Source: Lysobacterales bacterium UBA5700
GTDB lineage: Bacteria > Pseudomonadota > Gammaproteobacteria > Xanthomonadales > Xanthomonadaceae
Assembly: GCA_002420085.1 (NCBI GenBank)
Contig: DIHI01000125.1
Span: 20,186-27,360, forward strand
DNA: 7,175 nt
Direction: 5' to 3'
Below are positions 1 through 5,360 of the stretch, in pieces (the stretch's first letter is position 1; the number at the start of each line of letters is the position of its first letter). Under the pieces are notes generated by a model. The model saw only the letters and a list, made by a program, of their open reading frames with translations. It searched no databases and was not told the DNA's origin. Made by a program: the position numbers and the translations under genes.

Positions 1-371
1 TGTCGGGCGGCATGATGCGCCGGGTGGCACTGGCGCGTTCGCTGGCCCTCGATCCGCCCCTGATGCTGTACGACGAACCGCTCACCGGCCTCGATCCGAT
101 CGCCAGCGCTGTGATCGTCACCCTGATCCAGCAGATCAACCGCACCCTCGGGGTCACCAGCCTGGTCATCACCCACCACATGCGCGAATGTCTGCCGATC
201 TGCGACCGCGCGATCATCGTCGCCAATCGCGGCATCGTCTTCAACGACAGCCCGGATCGTCTGGCTGCCGCCAGCGACCCCCTGGTCCGCCAGTTCGTCG
301 ATGGTGCTCCGGACGGTCCGATTCCATTCGATCCCGGTCGGGCACGGCCAGCATCGGAGCAGGCGGCATGA
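1..371 (+). CDS. mlaF: MlaF, ATP-binding subunit of the Mla phospholipid ABC transporter (partial, 5' end missing)
   Basis: This is the C-terminal part of an ABC ATPase. It powers movement of phospholipid between the inner membrane and the periplasmic carrier MlaC, working on the cytoplasmic face with MlaE, MlaD and MlaB. The reading frame is open from base 3 and gives 122 residues. The visible part starts inside the ABC signature (SGGMMRR, where LSGGM is expected). It continues with Walker B (LMLYDEP, residues 20-26, catalytic Glu25), the D-loop around GLDP, and the H-loop His58 in VITHH. The tail RQFVDGAPDGPIPF matches the C-terminal extension typical of MlaF rather than a generic ABC ATPase. 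Roughly 145-150 residues, including Walker A and the Q-loop, lie upstream of the window. Its TGA (369-371) overlaps the mlaE start codon as ATGA. Family and context agree, so the call is firm. Confidence 0.96.
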   Translation, partial: SGGMMRRVALARSLALDPPLMLYDEPLTGLDPIASAVIVTLIQQINRTLGVTSLVITHHMRECLPICDRAIIVANRGIVFNDSPDRLAAASDPLVRQFVDGAPDGPIPFDPGRARPASEQAA

Positions 372-1111
372 GGGCTGTGACGGGCATCGGCGAAACCGGG
401 CTGTTCCTGTTGGCGATCCTGCGCGCCAGCCGGCCGCGCCGGGATCTCGCCACCGATCTGATCCGGCAACTGTACGCGGTCGCCGTCCGCTCGCTGCCGA
501 TCATCGCCGTCGGCGGCGCCTTCGTGGGCCTGGTGCTGACCCTCCAGGGCTATCGCACCCTCAACACCTTCGGCGCCAGCAATTCGGTCGGGGTGCTGCT
601 CGGGCTGTCGCTGTACCGCGAACTCGGCCCGGTCCTGACCGCACTGCTGTTCATCGGTCGCGCCGGCTCGTCGATGGCGGCCGAACTCGGCCTGATGCGC
701 GCCACCGACCAGATCCCGGCGCTGTCGCTGATGGCGATCGATCCGGTTGCCCGGGTGGTCGTGCCGCGCTTCTGGGCGGCGATCATCGGCCTGCCCCTGC
801 TGTGCGGCATCTTCTGCCTGTTCGCGATCGTCGCCGGCTACTTCGAGGCAGTCTGGGTAATCGGCCTGGATGCCGGCTACTTCTGGTCCGGCCTGCGCGA
901 CAGCGTCGATCTGGTCGATGACTTCCTGGCTGCCCTGCTCAAATCGGCGGTATTCGGGCTGCTGGCGGCCCTGACCGCCACCCATGTCGGATTTCACAGC
1001 GAACCGACCATCGAAGGCACTTCGGTGGCGACCACCCGTGCCGTGGTCAACGGTTCGCTGCTGGTCCTGATCGCCAACTTCATTCTCAGCGCCGTGCTAT
1101 TCACACCATGA
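368..1111 (+). CDS. mlaE: MlaE, permease subunit of the Mla phospholipid transporter
   Basis: This inner-membrane permease of the MlaE/YrbE family has 247 residues, close to the roughly 260 of the E. coli protein. The N-terminal stretch includes the amphipathic-looking LIRQLYAVAV (31-40). It is followed by hydrophobic segments at about 43-60, 75-97, 136-160 and 190-205, and a last one at about 229-246. The family core is clear: LQGY at 59-62, SLYRELGPVLTALLFIGRAG at 81-100, then AAELGLMRATDQI and MAIDP. I chose the ATG at 368 because it forms an ATGA overlap with the mlaF stop and has GGAG about ten bases upstream. An in-frame start at 188 would add 60 arginine-rich residues antiparallel to nothing in the family and would overlap mlaF deeply. 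It forms the dimeric membrane core through which MlaF hydrolysis is coupled to the MlaD ring. Confidence 0.97.
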   Translation: MRAVTGIGETGLFLLAILRASRPRRDLATDLIRQLYAVAVRSLPIIAVGGAFVGLVLTLQGYRTLNTFGASNSVGVLLGLSLYRELGPVLTALLFIGRAGSSMAAELGLMRATDQIPALSLMAIDPVARVVVPRFWAAIIGLPLLCGIFCLFAIVAGYFEAVWVIGLDAGYFWSGLRDSVDLVDDFLAALLKSAVFGLLAALTATHVGFHSEPTIEGTSVATTRAVVNGSLLVLIANFILSAVLFTP

Positions 1112-1590
1112 AACGATCCGCCTTCACCGTCGAAGCCGCCGTCGGGCTGTTTCTCCTGCTCGGACTCTGCGCCCTGCTGGCCCTGGCCTTCGCGTCGACC
1201 AATGGCCGAATCGGCCTGGCCGGCGATACCTACGAAGTCAGTGCCCGATTCAGCAATGTCGGCGAACTGCGTCCGCGCGCACCGGTCAAGATCGGGGGTG
1301 TCACCATCGGCAGCATCGCTCGGGTCGAACTCGATCCCGAACGCTTCGATGCGATCGCCGTGCTGACCATCGACCGCCGTTTCGACCAGATACCCGCCGA
1401 CAGTTCGGCGGCCGTCTACACCAGCGGCCTGCTCGGCGAGCGCTACATCAGCATCACCCCCGGCGGCGATGTCGAGGTGCTCGGCCCCGGCGACGAGATC
1501 TTCATGACCCAGTCGGCGGTGGTTCTGGAACAGTTGATCGGAAAGTACATCTTCGGCGGAGCCGACGAATCGAACGGAGACTCGAAATGA
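1108..1590 (+). CDS. mlaD: MlaD, MCE-domain substrate-binding subunit of the Mla transporter
   Basis: This is a membrane-anchored MCE protein of 160 residues (the E. coli protein is about 183). One N-terminal transmembrane helix covers about residues 9-28. It is followed by a periplasmic MCE domain at about 40-121 containing FSNVGELRPRAPVKIGG and TSGLLGERYISI. A short helix with SAVVLEQLIGKYIFG (136-150) matches the C-terminal helix known in MlaD. In the family, six copies form a ring with a hydrophobic pore that passes lipid between MlaE and MlaC. The ATG at 1108 overlaps the mlaE TGA as ATGA, which points to translational coupling, and the gene overlaps mlaC in the same way. The acidic tail after residue 150 is short. 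I see no defect in the protein. Confidence 0.97.
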   Translation: MKRSAFTVEAAVGLFLLLGLCALLALAFASTNGRIGLAGDTYEVSARFSNVGELRPRAPVKIGGVTIGSIARVELDPERFDAIAVLTIDRRFDQIPADSSAAVYTSGLLGERYISITPGGDVEVLGPGDEIFMTQSAVVLEQLIGKYIFGGADESNGDSK

Positions 1591-2228
1591 ACCGGCAGAA
1601 AAATCCACTCGATGTCCTGGTCAGGATCGCCCTCGGCGCTCTGCTGATCCTGTCTTCCGGCTTCAGCCAGGCAATGGCCGAAAGTCCCACCGAGGTGGTT
1701 CGCGAGACCAGCAATGCCATCCTGACCGAGATCCATGGCCGCCGCGCCGAGTTCGAGGCGTCCAATGCGGCACTCGATGCCTTCGTCCGCGACCGGCTGA
1801 TTGCCCACATCGACCAGACCTACTCGGCACGTCTGGTGCTCGGTCTGCACGGCCGCAGCGCCAGTCGCGCGCAGATCGAGGCGTTCGCCGGGGCACTCTC
1901 GGACAGCCTCATGCGCCGCTACGGCCGCGCCCTGCTGGAGGTCGAAGCCGGCACCCAGGTCAGGGTCAGTGGCGAGGTTCCGGTACGTGACGGCAAGATC
2001 ATCCGGGTCAACACCCTGGTCGATCGCGCCGGTGGCGCGCCGATTCCGGTCGATTACATGATGCGACCGGACAGCGATGGCAAATGGCGGGCGTTCGACG
2101 TGATCGTCGAGGGCGTGTCCTATGTCCAGACCTTCCGTGCCCAGTTCGACGAGCCGATCCGCAAACAAGGGCTGGATCAGGTGATCGAGGACTTGCGCGC
2201 CAATCGGATCGAACTCGATGTCGAGTGA
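1587..2228 (+). CDS. mlaC: MlaC, periplasmic phospholipid-binding carrier
   Basis: This soluble periplasmic protein of 213 residues is close in length to E. coli MlaC (211). In the family it carries a phospholipid between the outer-membrane MlaA complex and MlaD. The N-terminus has a typical Sec signal peptide: charged MNRQK, a hydrophobic core at about 14-26, and a likely signal peptidase I site AMA|ES after residue 31. The mature part contains landmarks of the MlaC/Ttg2D fold: an N-terminal helix, the segment FAGALSDSLMRRYGRALL, then a beta-rich part with IPVDYMMR and WRAFDVIVEGVSYVQTFRAQF, which is a strong family motif. Its ATG overlaps the mlaD stop as ATGA, and a GGAG-type ribosome site lies about nine bases upstream. 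Signal peptidase I encoded by lepB in this window is the enzyme expected to remove such a signal peptide. Confidence 0.96.
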   Translation: MNRQKNPLDVLVRIALGALLILSSGFSQAMAESPTEVVRETSNAILTEIHGRRAEFEASNAALDAFVRDRLIAHIDQTYSARLVLGLHGRSASRAQIEAFAGALSDSLMRRYGRALLEVEAGTQVRVSGEVPVRDGKIIRVNTLVDRAGGAPIPVDYMMRPDSDGKWRAFDVIVEGVSYVQTFRAQFDEPIRKQGLDQVIEDLRANRIELDVE

Positions 2229-2508
2229 ACCGGCGGCCCGCTCGGACGGCACCACCGTGGCGCTGACCGGGCCAGCCACGCTGGCGGCAATGGACCGCCT
2301 GCTGGCCGCCCTGCCGGAGCAGGCCGAGCGCCTCGATCTCAGCGCCGTGGAGCGGGTGGACACCGCCGGGCTGGCGGCGATCGCCGACTGGCTGGCACGC
2401 ATCGAACGCAGCCAGGGGCGACGACCGCAGGTCCATGGCCAGCCGCCCGGTCTGGCCGCCCTGTGCAAGGCATACCGGATCGAACCGGATTTCAGCGACT
2501 TCCCCTGA
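2218..2508 (+). CDS. mlaB: MlaB, STAS-domain subunit of the Mla transporter
   Basis: This is a small cytoplasmic STAS-domain protein of 96 residues. In E. coli MlaB binds MlaF and is needed for the stability and activity of the complex. The visible STAS pattern is a first strand VALTGPATL (14-22), a helix ending near LPEQA, strand RLDLSAV (38-44), and the loop VDTAGLAAIADW (47-58). Thr49 in the DTAGL loop matches the conserved threonine of MlaB at the place where anti-sigma-antagonist STAS proteins carry a phosphorylatable Ser/Thr. The ATG at 2218 lies 11 bases inside mlaC, so translation is probably coupled. No clear Shine-Dalgarno sequence precedes it. It is the last gene of the operon here. 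The ibaG (BolA-like) and murA genes that follow mlaB in E. coli are absent, and a convergent gene begins after 46 bases. Confidence 0.93.
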   Translation: MSSEPAARSDGTTVALTGPATLAAMDRLLAALPEQAERLDLSAVERVDTAGLAAIADWLARIERSQGRRPQVHGQPPGLAALCKAYRIEPDFSDFP

Positions 2509-2517
2509 ATGCTGTGA

Positions 2518-2553
2518 CCGGCGGGTTGCATGCGCCGCCGGCCGAGCACCGGC
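2518..2553. terminator. GC-rich hairpins in the convergent mlaB-trpA gap, possible bidirectional terminator without a U tract
   Basis: The 46 bases between the mlaB and trpA stop codons hold two mutually exclusive hairpins. The first is a perfect 7-bp stem, CCGGCGG (2518-2524) with CCGCCGG (2535-2541), around a 10-base loop. The second pairs GCCGG (2537-2541) with CCGGC (2549-2553). Neither is followed by a run of T on either strand, so neither is a classical intrinsic terminator. The position between convergent genes is what suggests a role in ending transcription. GC-rich short inverted repeats also arise by chance in DNA of this composition. Confidence 0.35.
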
Positions 2554-2554
2554 C

Positions 2555-3358
2555 TCAATCGTGGTCCAGGGCCGCCCGTAGCGGGGCCAGGAAGGCACCT
2601 GCGGCAGCCGCAGCCGCCTTGGGACTGGCAGCGTCGGCCAGTGCTTCGACCAGGGCACTGCCGACCACCACGCCATCGGCGAACTGCGACAGGGCCTTGG
2701 CACTGGCAGCGTCCTTGACCCCGAAACCGACCGCCACCGGGACCGCCGATGCTGCCCGCAAAGCGGCGACCCGCTCGCGCAGTCCCTCGACCGAGAGTTT
2801 GTCGCCACCGGTGACCCCGGCGAAGCTGACGTAGTAGAGATAGCCCTGAGCGGATTCGGCCATGCGTTGCAGGCGATCGTCACGGGTGGTCGGCGCCGCC
2901 AGGGAAATCAGATCGATGCCTTGCCGGTTCAGGGCCGAACGGGTGTCCTCGGCCTCCTCGGGCGGCAGATCGACCAGCAGGACGCCATCGACACCGGCCT
3001 CGGCGGCTTCCTGGGCGAAGCGCTCCAGGCCGTGGATTTCCACCGGATTGAGATAGCCCATCAGGACGATCGGGGTTTGATCGTCCTGGGTGCGAAAGCC
3101 ACGCACGCTGGCCAGCGCATGACCGAGCCCGGCCCCGCGTTCCAGGGCGCGCTGCGAACTGCGCTGAATGACCGGGCCATCGGCCATCGGATCAGAGAAC
3201 GGGATGCCGAGTTCGATCAGATCAGCCCCCGCTGCCACCAGAGCGTGCAACACCGGGACGGTCGCTTCGAGCGCGGGGTCACCGGAGGTGATGAAGGGAA
3301 TCAGTGCCTTGCGTTGATCGGCACGGAGTCGTTGCAAACGGGTCGCGATTCGGTTCAT
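2555..3358 (-). CDS. trpA: Tryptophan synthase alpha chain
   Basis: TrpA cleaves indole-3-glycerol phosphate to indole and glyceraldehyde 3-phosphate. It passes the indole to TrpB in the alpha2-beta2 complex, the last step of tryptophan synthesis. The protein has 267 residues, one fewer than E. coli TrpA, and is a complete TIM barrel. The catalytic acids fall at the E. coli numbers: Glu49 in DLIELGIPFSDP and Asp60 in MADGP. Other family landmarks are FITSGDP (22-28), GYLNP, DLPPEEA, the loop SFAGVTGG, and the phosphate-binding GFGVKD and GSALVEAL near the end. I chose the ATG at 3358; no ATG, GTG or TTG occurs in the in-frame gap codons upstream. There is no recognisable Shine-Dalgarno sequence. 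It lies 64 bases after rnc on the same strand with no trpB beside it, which is unusual. The C-terminal helix carries a run of six alanines. Confidence 0.97.
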   Translation of the reverse strand: MNRIATRLQRLRADQRKALIPFITSGDPALEATVPVLHALVAAGADLIELGIPFSDPMADGPVIQRSSQRALERGAGLGHALASVRGFRTQDDQTPIVLMGYLNPVEIHGLERFAQEAAEAGVDGVLLVDLPPEEAEDTRSALNRQGIDLISLAAPTTRDDRLQRMAESAQGYLYYVSFAGVTGGDKLSVEGLRERVAALRAASAVPVAVGFGVKDAASAKALSQFADGVVVGSALVEALADAASPKAAAAAAGAFLAPLRAALDHD

Positions 3359-3408
3359 GTCGGTCGAAGTGATGGGGATGGGAGGGGCCGGATTCGACCA
3401 GACGGTGC

Positions 3409-3418
3409 CGGTCGACCG
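3409..3418. repeat. 10-bp perfect palindrome in the rnc-trpA gap
   Basis: CGGTCGACCG reads the same on both strands and lies near the rnc end of the 64-base rnc-trpA gap. The half-site CGGTCGA recurs at 3361-3367, just before the trpA start, and TCGACC recurs at 3394-3399. It could be an operator, but a 10-bp palindrome alone is weak evidence and no known factor is suggested by it. Confidence 0.25.
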
Positions 3419-3422
3419 AGTT

Positions 3423-4097
3423 TCAGCCGCTGGCGGCGCCAGGATTGGCGGCGAGTTGCTCCAATACCGCTTCGGCAGCGGCCTGCTCGGCGGCCCGCCG
3501 CGAACTGCCTTCACCCTGCGCCGAATGTGCAGGACGCTCCAGACGACAGATCGCGACGAAGGTCTTGTCGTGCTCATCACCGTGCGTGGCCAGCAACTGG
3601 TATTCCGGCAGAGTCAGGCGGCGCGCTTGCAACCATTCCTGGAGCCGGGTCTTGGCATCCTTGAGTCGTTCGCCCGAAATCGGACCGGCCAGACCGCCCT
3701 CGAACCAAGGCAGGACGACCGCCCGGCACGCCTCGAATCCAGCATCGAGGTAGATCGCCGCAACCAGCGCCTCCAGGCCATCGGCCAGGATCGAGTCGCG
3801 CCGCCAGCCACCGGTCTTCATCTCGCCCGGTCCGAGTCGCAAGTGATCGCCCAGGGCCAGCCGACGCGCCCGTTCGGCCAGCGCCGACTCGCGGACCAGT
3901 TCAGCGCGCGCCCGACTGAGATCGCCTTCGTCGGCCCTCGGATGACGCTCGAACAAGGCTTCGGCGATGAACAGATTCAGCAGGGCATCACCGAGAAATT
4001 CCAGCCGCTCGTTGTGGCCGCCGCCGGCGCTACGGTGGGTCAATGCCTCGCGCAGCAACTCGGGGTTGCCGAAGCGATGCCCGAATGCCTCAGTCAA
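3423..4097 (-). CDS. rnc: Ribonuclease III
   Basis: RNase III cuts double-stranded RNA, notably the rRNA precursor and structured mRNA leaders, in the cytoplasm as a homodimer. The 224 residues match the family length (E. coli has 226). The catalytic domain shows the signature NERLEFLGD (29-37) with Glu30, Glu33 and Asp37. Glu57 follows in DEGDLSR, and the metal ligands Asp106 and Glu109 lie in ILADGLEAL, so all active-site acids are present. The double-stranded RNA-binding domain runs from about 147 ([11 protein letters not shown]) to 217, with a normal KTF motif and the [15 protein letters not shown] helix. The start is a TTG at 4097: an in-frame stop lies six codons upstream and no other start precedes the conserved HRFGNPELL region. 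The TTG overlaps the DUF4845 stop by 8 bases. The next gene is trpA rather than the usual era. Confidence 0.97.
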   Translation of the reverse strand: MTEAFGHRFGNPELLREALTHRSAGGGHNERLEFLGDALLNLFIAEALFERHPRADEGDLSRARAELVRESALAERARRLALGDHLRLGPGEMKTGGWRRDSILADGLEALVAAIYLDAGFEACRAVVLPWFEGGLAGPISGERLKDAKTRLQEWLQARRLTLPEYQLLATHGDEHDKTFVAICRLERPAHSAQGEGSSRRAAEQAAAEAVLEQLAANPGAASG

Positions 4098-4488
4098 CGC
4101 CGCCGCCGAATCGACTCAGTTCGACGCTGCGGTCGAAGCTGACCACGATGTCGATGTTGTAGACGAACGGCTTGCGCACCTCGTACTTGATCTGCAGGGT
4201 GTAGCCCTCGCCGCTGCGACTGAGCTTGATGTTCTCGGGCTTGACCGACTCGACGTAGCTGATGTCGAAGCGCCGGGCGAGCATGTCACGAATCTGCGGC
4301 GGCGACTTGTTGCCGATGCCGGCCTCGGTCTTGAGCGCATCCATGGCGCTGACCACGCTCATGTATTCCTGATAGATCGGCACCAGTTTCATCGCCATGA
4401 AGGCGAAGAAGCCGACCACGGCCAGCACGATGACGAATCCGATCAGGGTGATGCCCCGCGCGGGGGCAGCGGCACGATTGTCTTTCAT
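4090..4488 (-). CDS. DUF4845 family single-pass membrane protein, function unknown
   Basis: This is a 132-residue protein of the DUF4845 type, which in many gammaproteobacteria lies between lepB and rnc. Its function is not known. After a short basic N-terminus there is one membrane segment (about residues 13-33, starting [17 protein letters not shown]). It is followed by [19 protein letters not shown] and a soluble domain of about 95 residues with an alternating beta pattern near the end ([29 protein letters not shown]). The start of the membrane segment resembles a type IV prepilin (G-x-T-L-I) but has Gly17 where pilins have Glu5. I chose the ATG at 4488, which has GGGGA five bases upstream. 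A GTG at 4536 in frame would add 16 residues that do not look like protein of this family. The family assignment comes from the sequence pattern together with the gene position. Confidence 0.85.
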   Translation of the reverse strand: MKDNRAAAPARGITLIGFVIVLAVVGFFAFMAMKLVPIYQEYMSVVSAMDALKTEAGIGNKSPPQIRDMLARRFDISYVESVKPENIKLSRSGEGYTLQIKYEVRKPFVYNIDIVVSFDRSVELSRFGGGVD

Positions 4489-4492
4489 CTCA

Positions 4493-4508
4493 GTCCCCAA
4501 TGTCCCAA
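4493..4508 (-). repeat. Tandem near-repeat covering the DUF4845 ribosome site
   Basis: Read on the - strand, TTGGGAC and TTGGGGAC follow one another with one base between. The second copy contains the GGGGA that serves as the likely ribosome-binding site for DUF4845. It is a visible duplication of seven to eight bases; its function, if any, is unknown. Confidence 0.4.
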
Positions 4509-4549
4509 GGTTCGGCAGTCCACACCGGACGGCCACTCGACTAGCCCGA

Positions 4550-4572
4550 AGACGGCGTCCGATCCGCCGTCT
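4550..4572 (-). other. Perfect 8-bp hairpin in the lepB-DUF4845 gap
   Basis: On the - strand AGACGGCG pairs perfectly with CGCCGTCT around a 7-base loop, starting two bases after the lepB stop codon. No U tract follows, the next bases being TCGGGC, so it is not a standard intrinsic terminator. It could protect or process the 3' end of the lepA-lepB message, weaken read-through into DUF4845-rnc, or form part of a processing site. It is the clearest RNA-structure signal in the window, but its role is inference. Confidence 0.5.
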
Positions 4573-4574
4573 GC

Positions 4575-5360
4575 CTACTCTATCCCTTCGCCGATCCGAG
4601 AGAAATCGACACCGCCACCGGCCCGGTCCCAGTGCATCCAGACCAGGAAGGCCCGACCAACCAGGTTCTGCTCGGGCAGGAAACCCCAGAAACGGCTGTC
4701 CTCGCTGTTGTCGCGATTGTCGCCGAGCACGAAATACTGGCCTTCGGGCACCACCCAGCGACCTTCGCCGCGCAGCGAGGACGCGCGATTCTGGCTTTGC
4801 AGGATGCGGTGCTGCGATTCGCCCAGGGTTTCCACCAGGGCCAGGGCACCGGTCATTTCGCGACCACTGCCAGTGCCGATGTAGGGGCCGTTGCGGGTCT
4901 GGCCCTGGGCCTGGCCATTGACGTAGATCACTTTGTCGATATAGGCGATCTCGTCGCCAGGCAGGCCGACGATGCGCTTGATCCAGTCCTGGTCGGGATG
5001 ATGTGGCGGCCGGAACACCACCACGTCACCACGTTCGGGGGCACCGATGGCGATCACCTTCTGGTTGATCACCGGCAGCCGGATGCCGTAGGCGTACTTG
5101 TTGACCAGGATGAAATCGCCGATCAGCAAGGTCGGCATCATCGAACTGGACGGAATACGGAACGGTTCGGCCAGGAAGCTGCGCACCACCAGCACCAGCA
5201 ACAGCACCGGAAACAGCGAGCGGGCGTAATCGACCACCACCGGCTCGGTGGTTTTTCCGGCATCGGCCCTGCGCTTGGCAAGAATCAGCCGATCGAGTGC
5301 CCAGATCAGACCCGCGAGGGCGGTCAGGATGACGAGAACGGCAGCGAAATCGAATCTCAC
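4575..5360 (-). CDS. lepB: Signal peptidase I
   Basis: LepB cuts signal peptides from exported proteins on the periplasmic side of the inner membrane. The 261-residue protein has two N-terminal membrane segments (about 4-22 and 48-63) with a short basic cytoplasmic loop between them, as in other gammaproteobacterial forms. The serine-lysine dyad is Ser73 in IPSSSMMPTLLIGDFILVNK and Lys128 in DWIKRIVGLPGD. The conserved box GDNRDNSEDSRFWGFLP lies near the C-terminus. The residue before the catalytic serine is Ser72, where E. coli has Gly. The GTG at 5360 is the likely start: AGGAA lies five bases upstream and the first membrane segment begins at once. An in-frame upstream start at 5483 would add 41 Arg/Gly/Cys-rich residues unlike the family. 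It follows lepA, the usual order. Confidence 0.96.
   Translation of the reverse strand: MRFDFAAVLVILTALAGLIWALDRLILAKRRADAGKTTEPVVVDYARSLFPVLLLVLVVRSFLAEPFRIPSSSMMPTLLIGDFILVNKYAYGIRLPVINQKVIAIGAPERGDVVVFRPPHHPDQDWIKRIVGLPGDEIAYIDKVIYVNGQAQGQTRNGPYIGTGSGREMTGALALVETLGESQHRILQSQNRASSLRGEGRWVVPEGQYFVLGDNRDNSEDSRFWGFLPEQNLVGRAFLVWMHWDRAGGGVDFSRIGEGIE

Noticed and set aside
188..367. Upstream extension of mlaE to an ATG at 188
   Set aside because: It would overlap mlaF by over 180 bases and add an Arg/Ser/Pro-rich segment. The ATGA overlap at 368 with a nearby GGAG is the better start.
1443..2558. Long open frame on the - strand antisense to mlaC and mlaB (371 codons)
   Set aside because: It lies opposite two well-supported genes, has no family motif, and is rich in Arg, Ala and Gly, as expected from a stop-poor frame in high-GC DNA.
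3359..3580. N-terminal extension of trpA into rnc, to 3580
   Set aside because: The added codons are the rnc coding strand in another frame, and TrpA proteins begin only about 20 residues before the FITSGDP motif, as the ATG at 3358 gives.
2867..4142. Open frames on the + strand opposite trpA and rnc (2867-3664 and 3357-4142)
   Set aside because: Both are complementary to genes whose active-site residues are intact, and neither shows a recognisable fold or ribosome site.
4489..4536. N-terminal extension of DUF4845 to a GTG at 4536
   Set aside because: The added 16 residues partly come from the small tandem repeat. The ATG at 4488 has a plausible ribosome site and places the membrane segment near the N-terminus.
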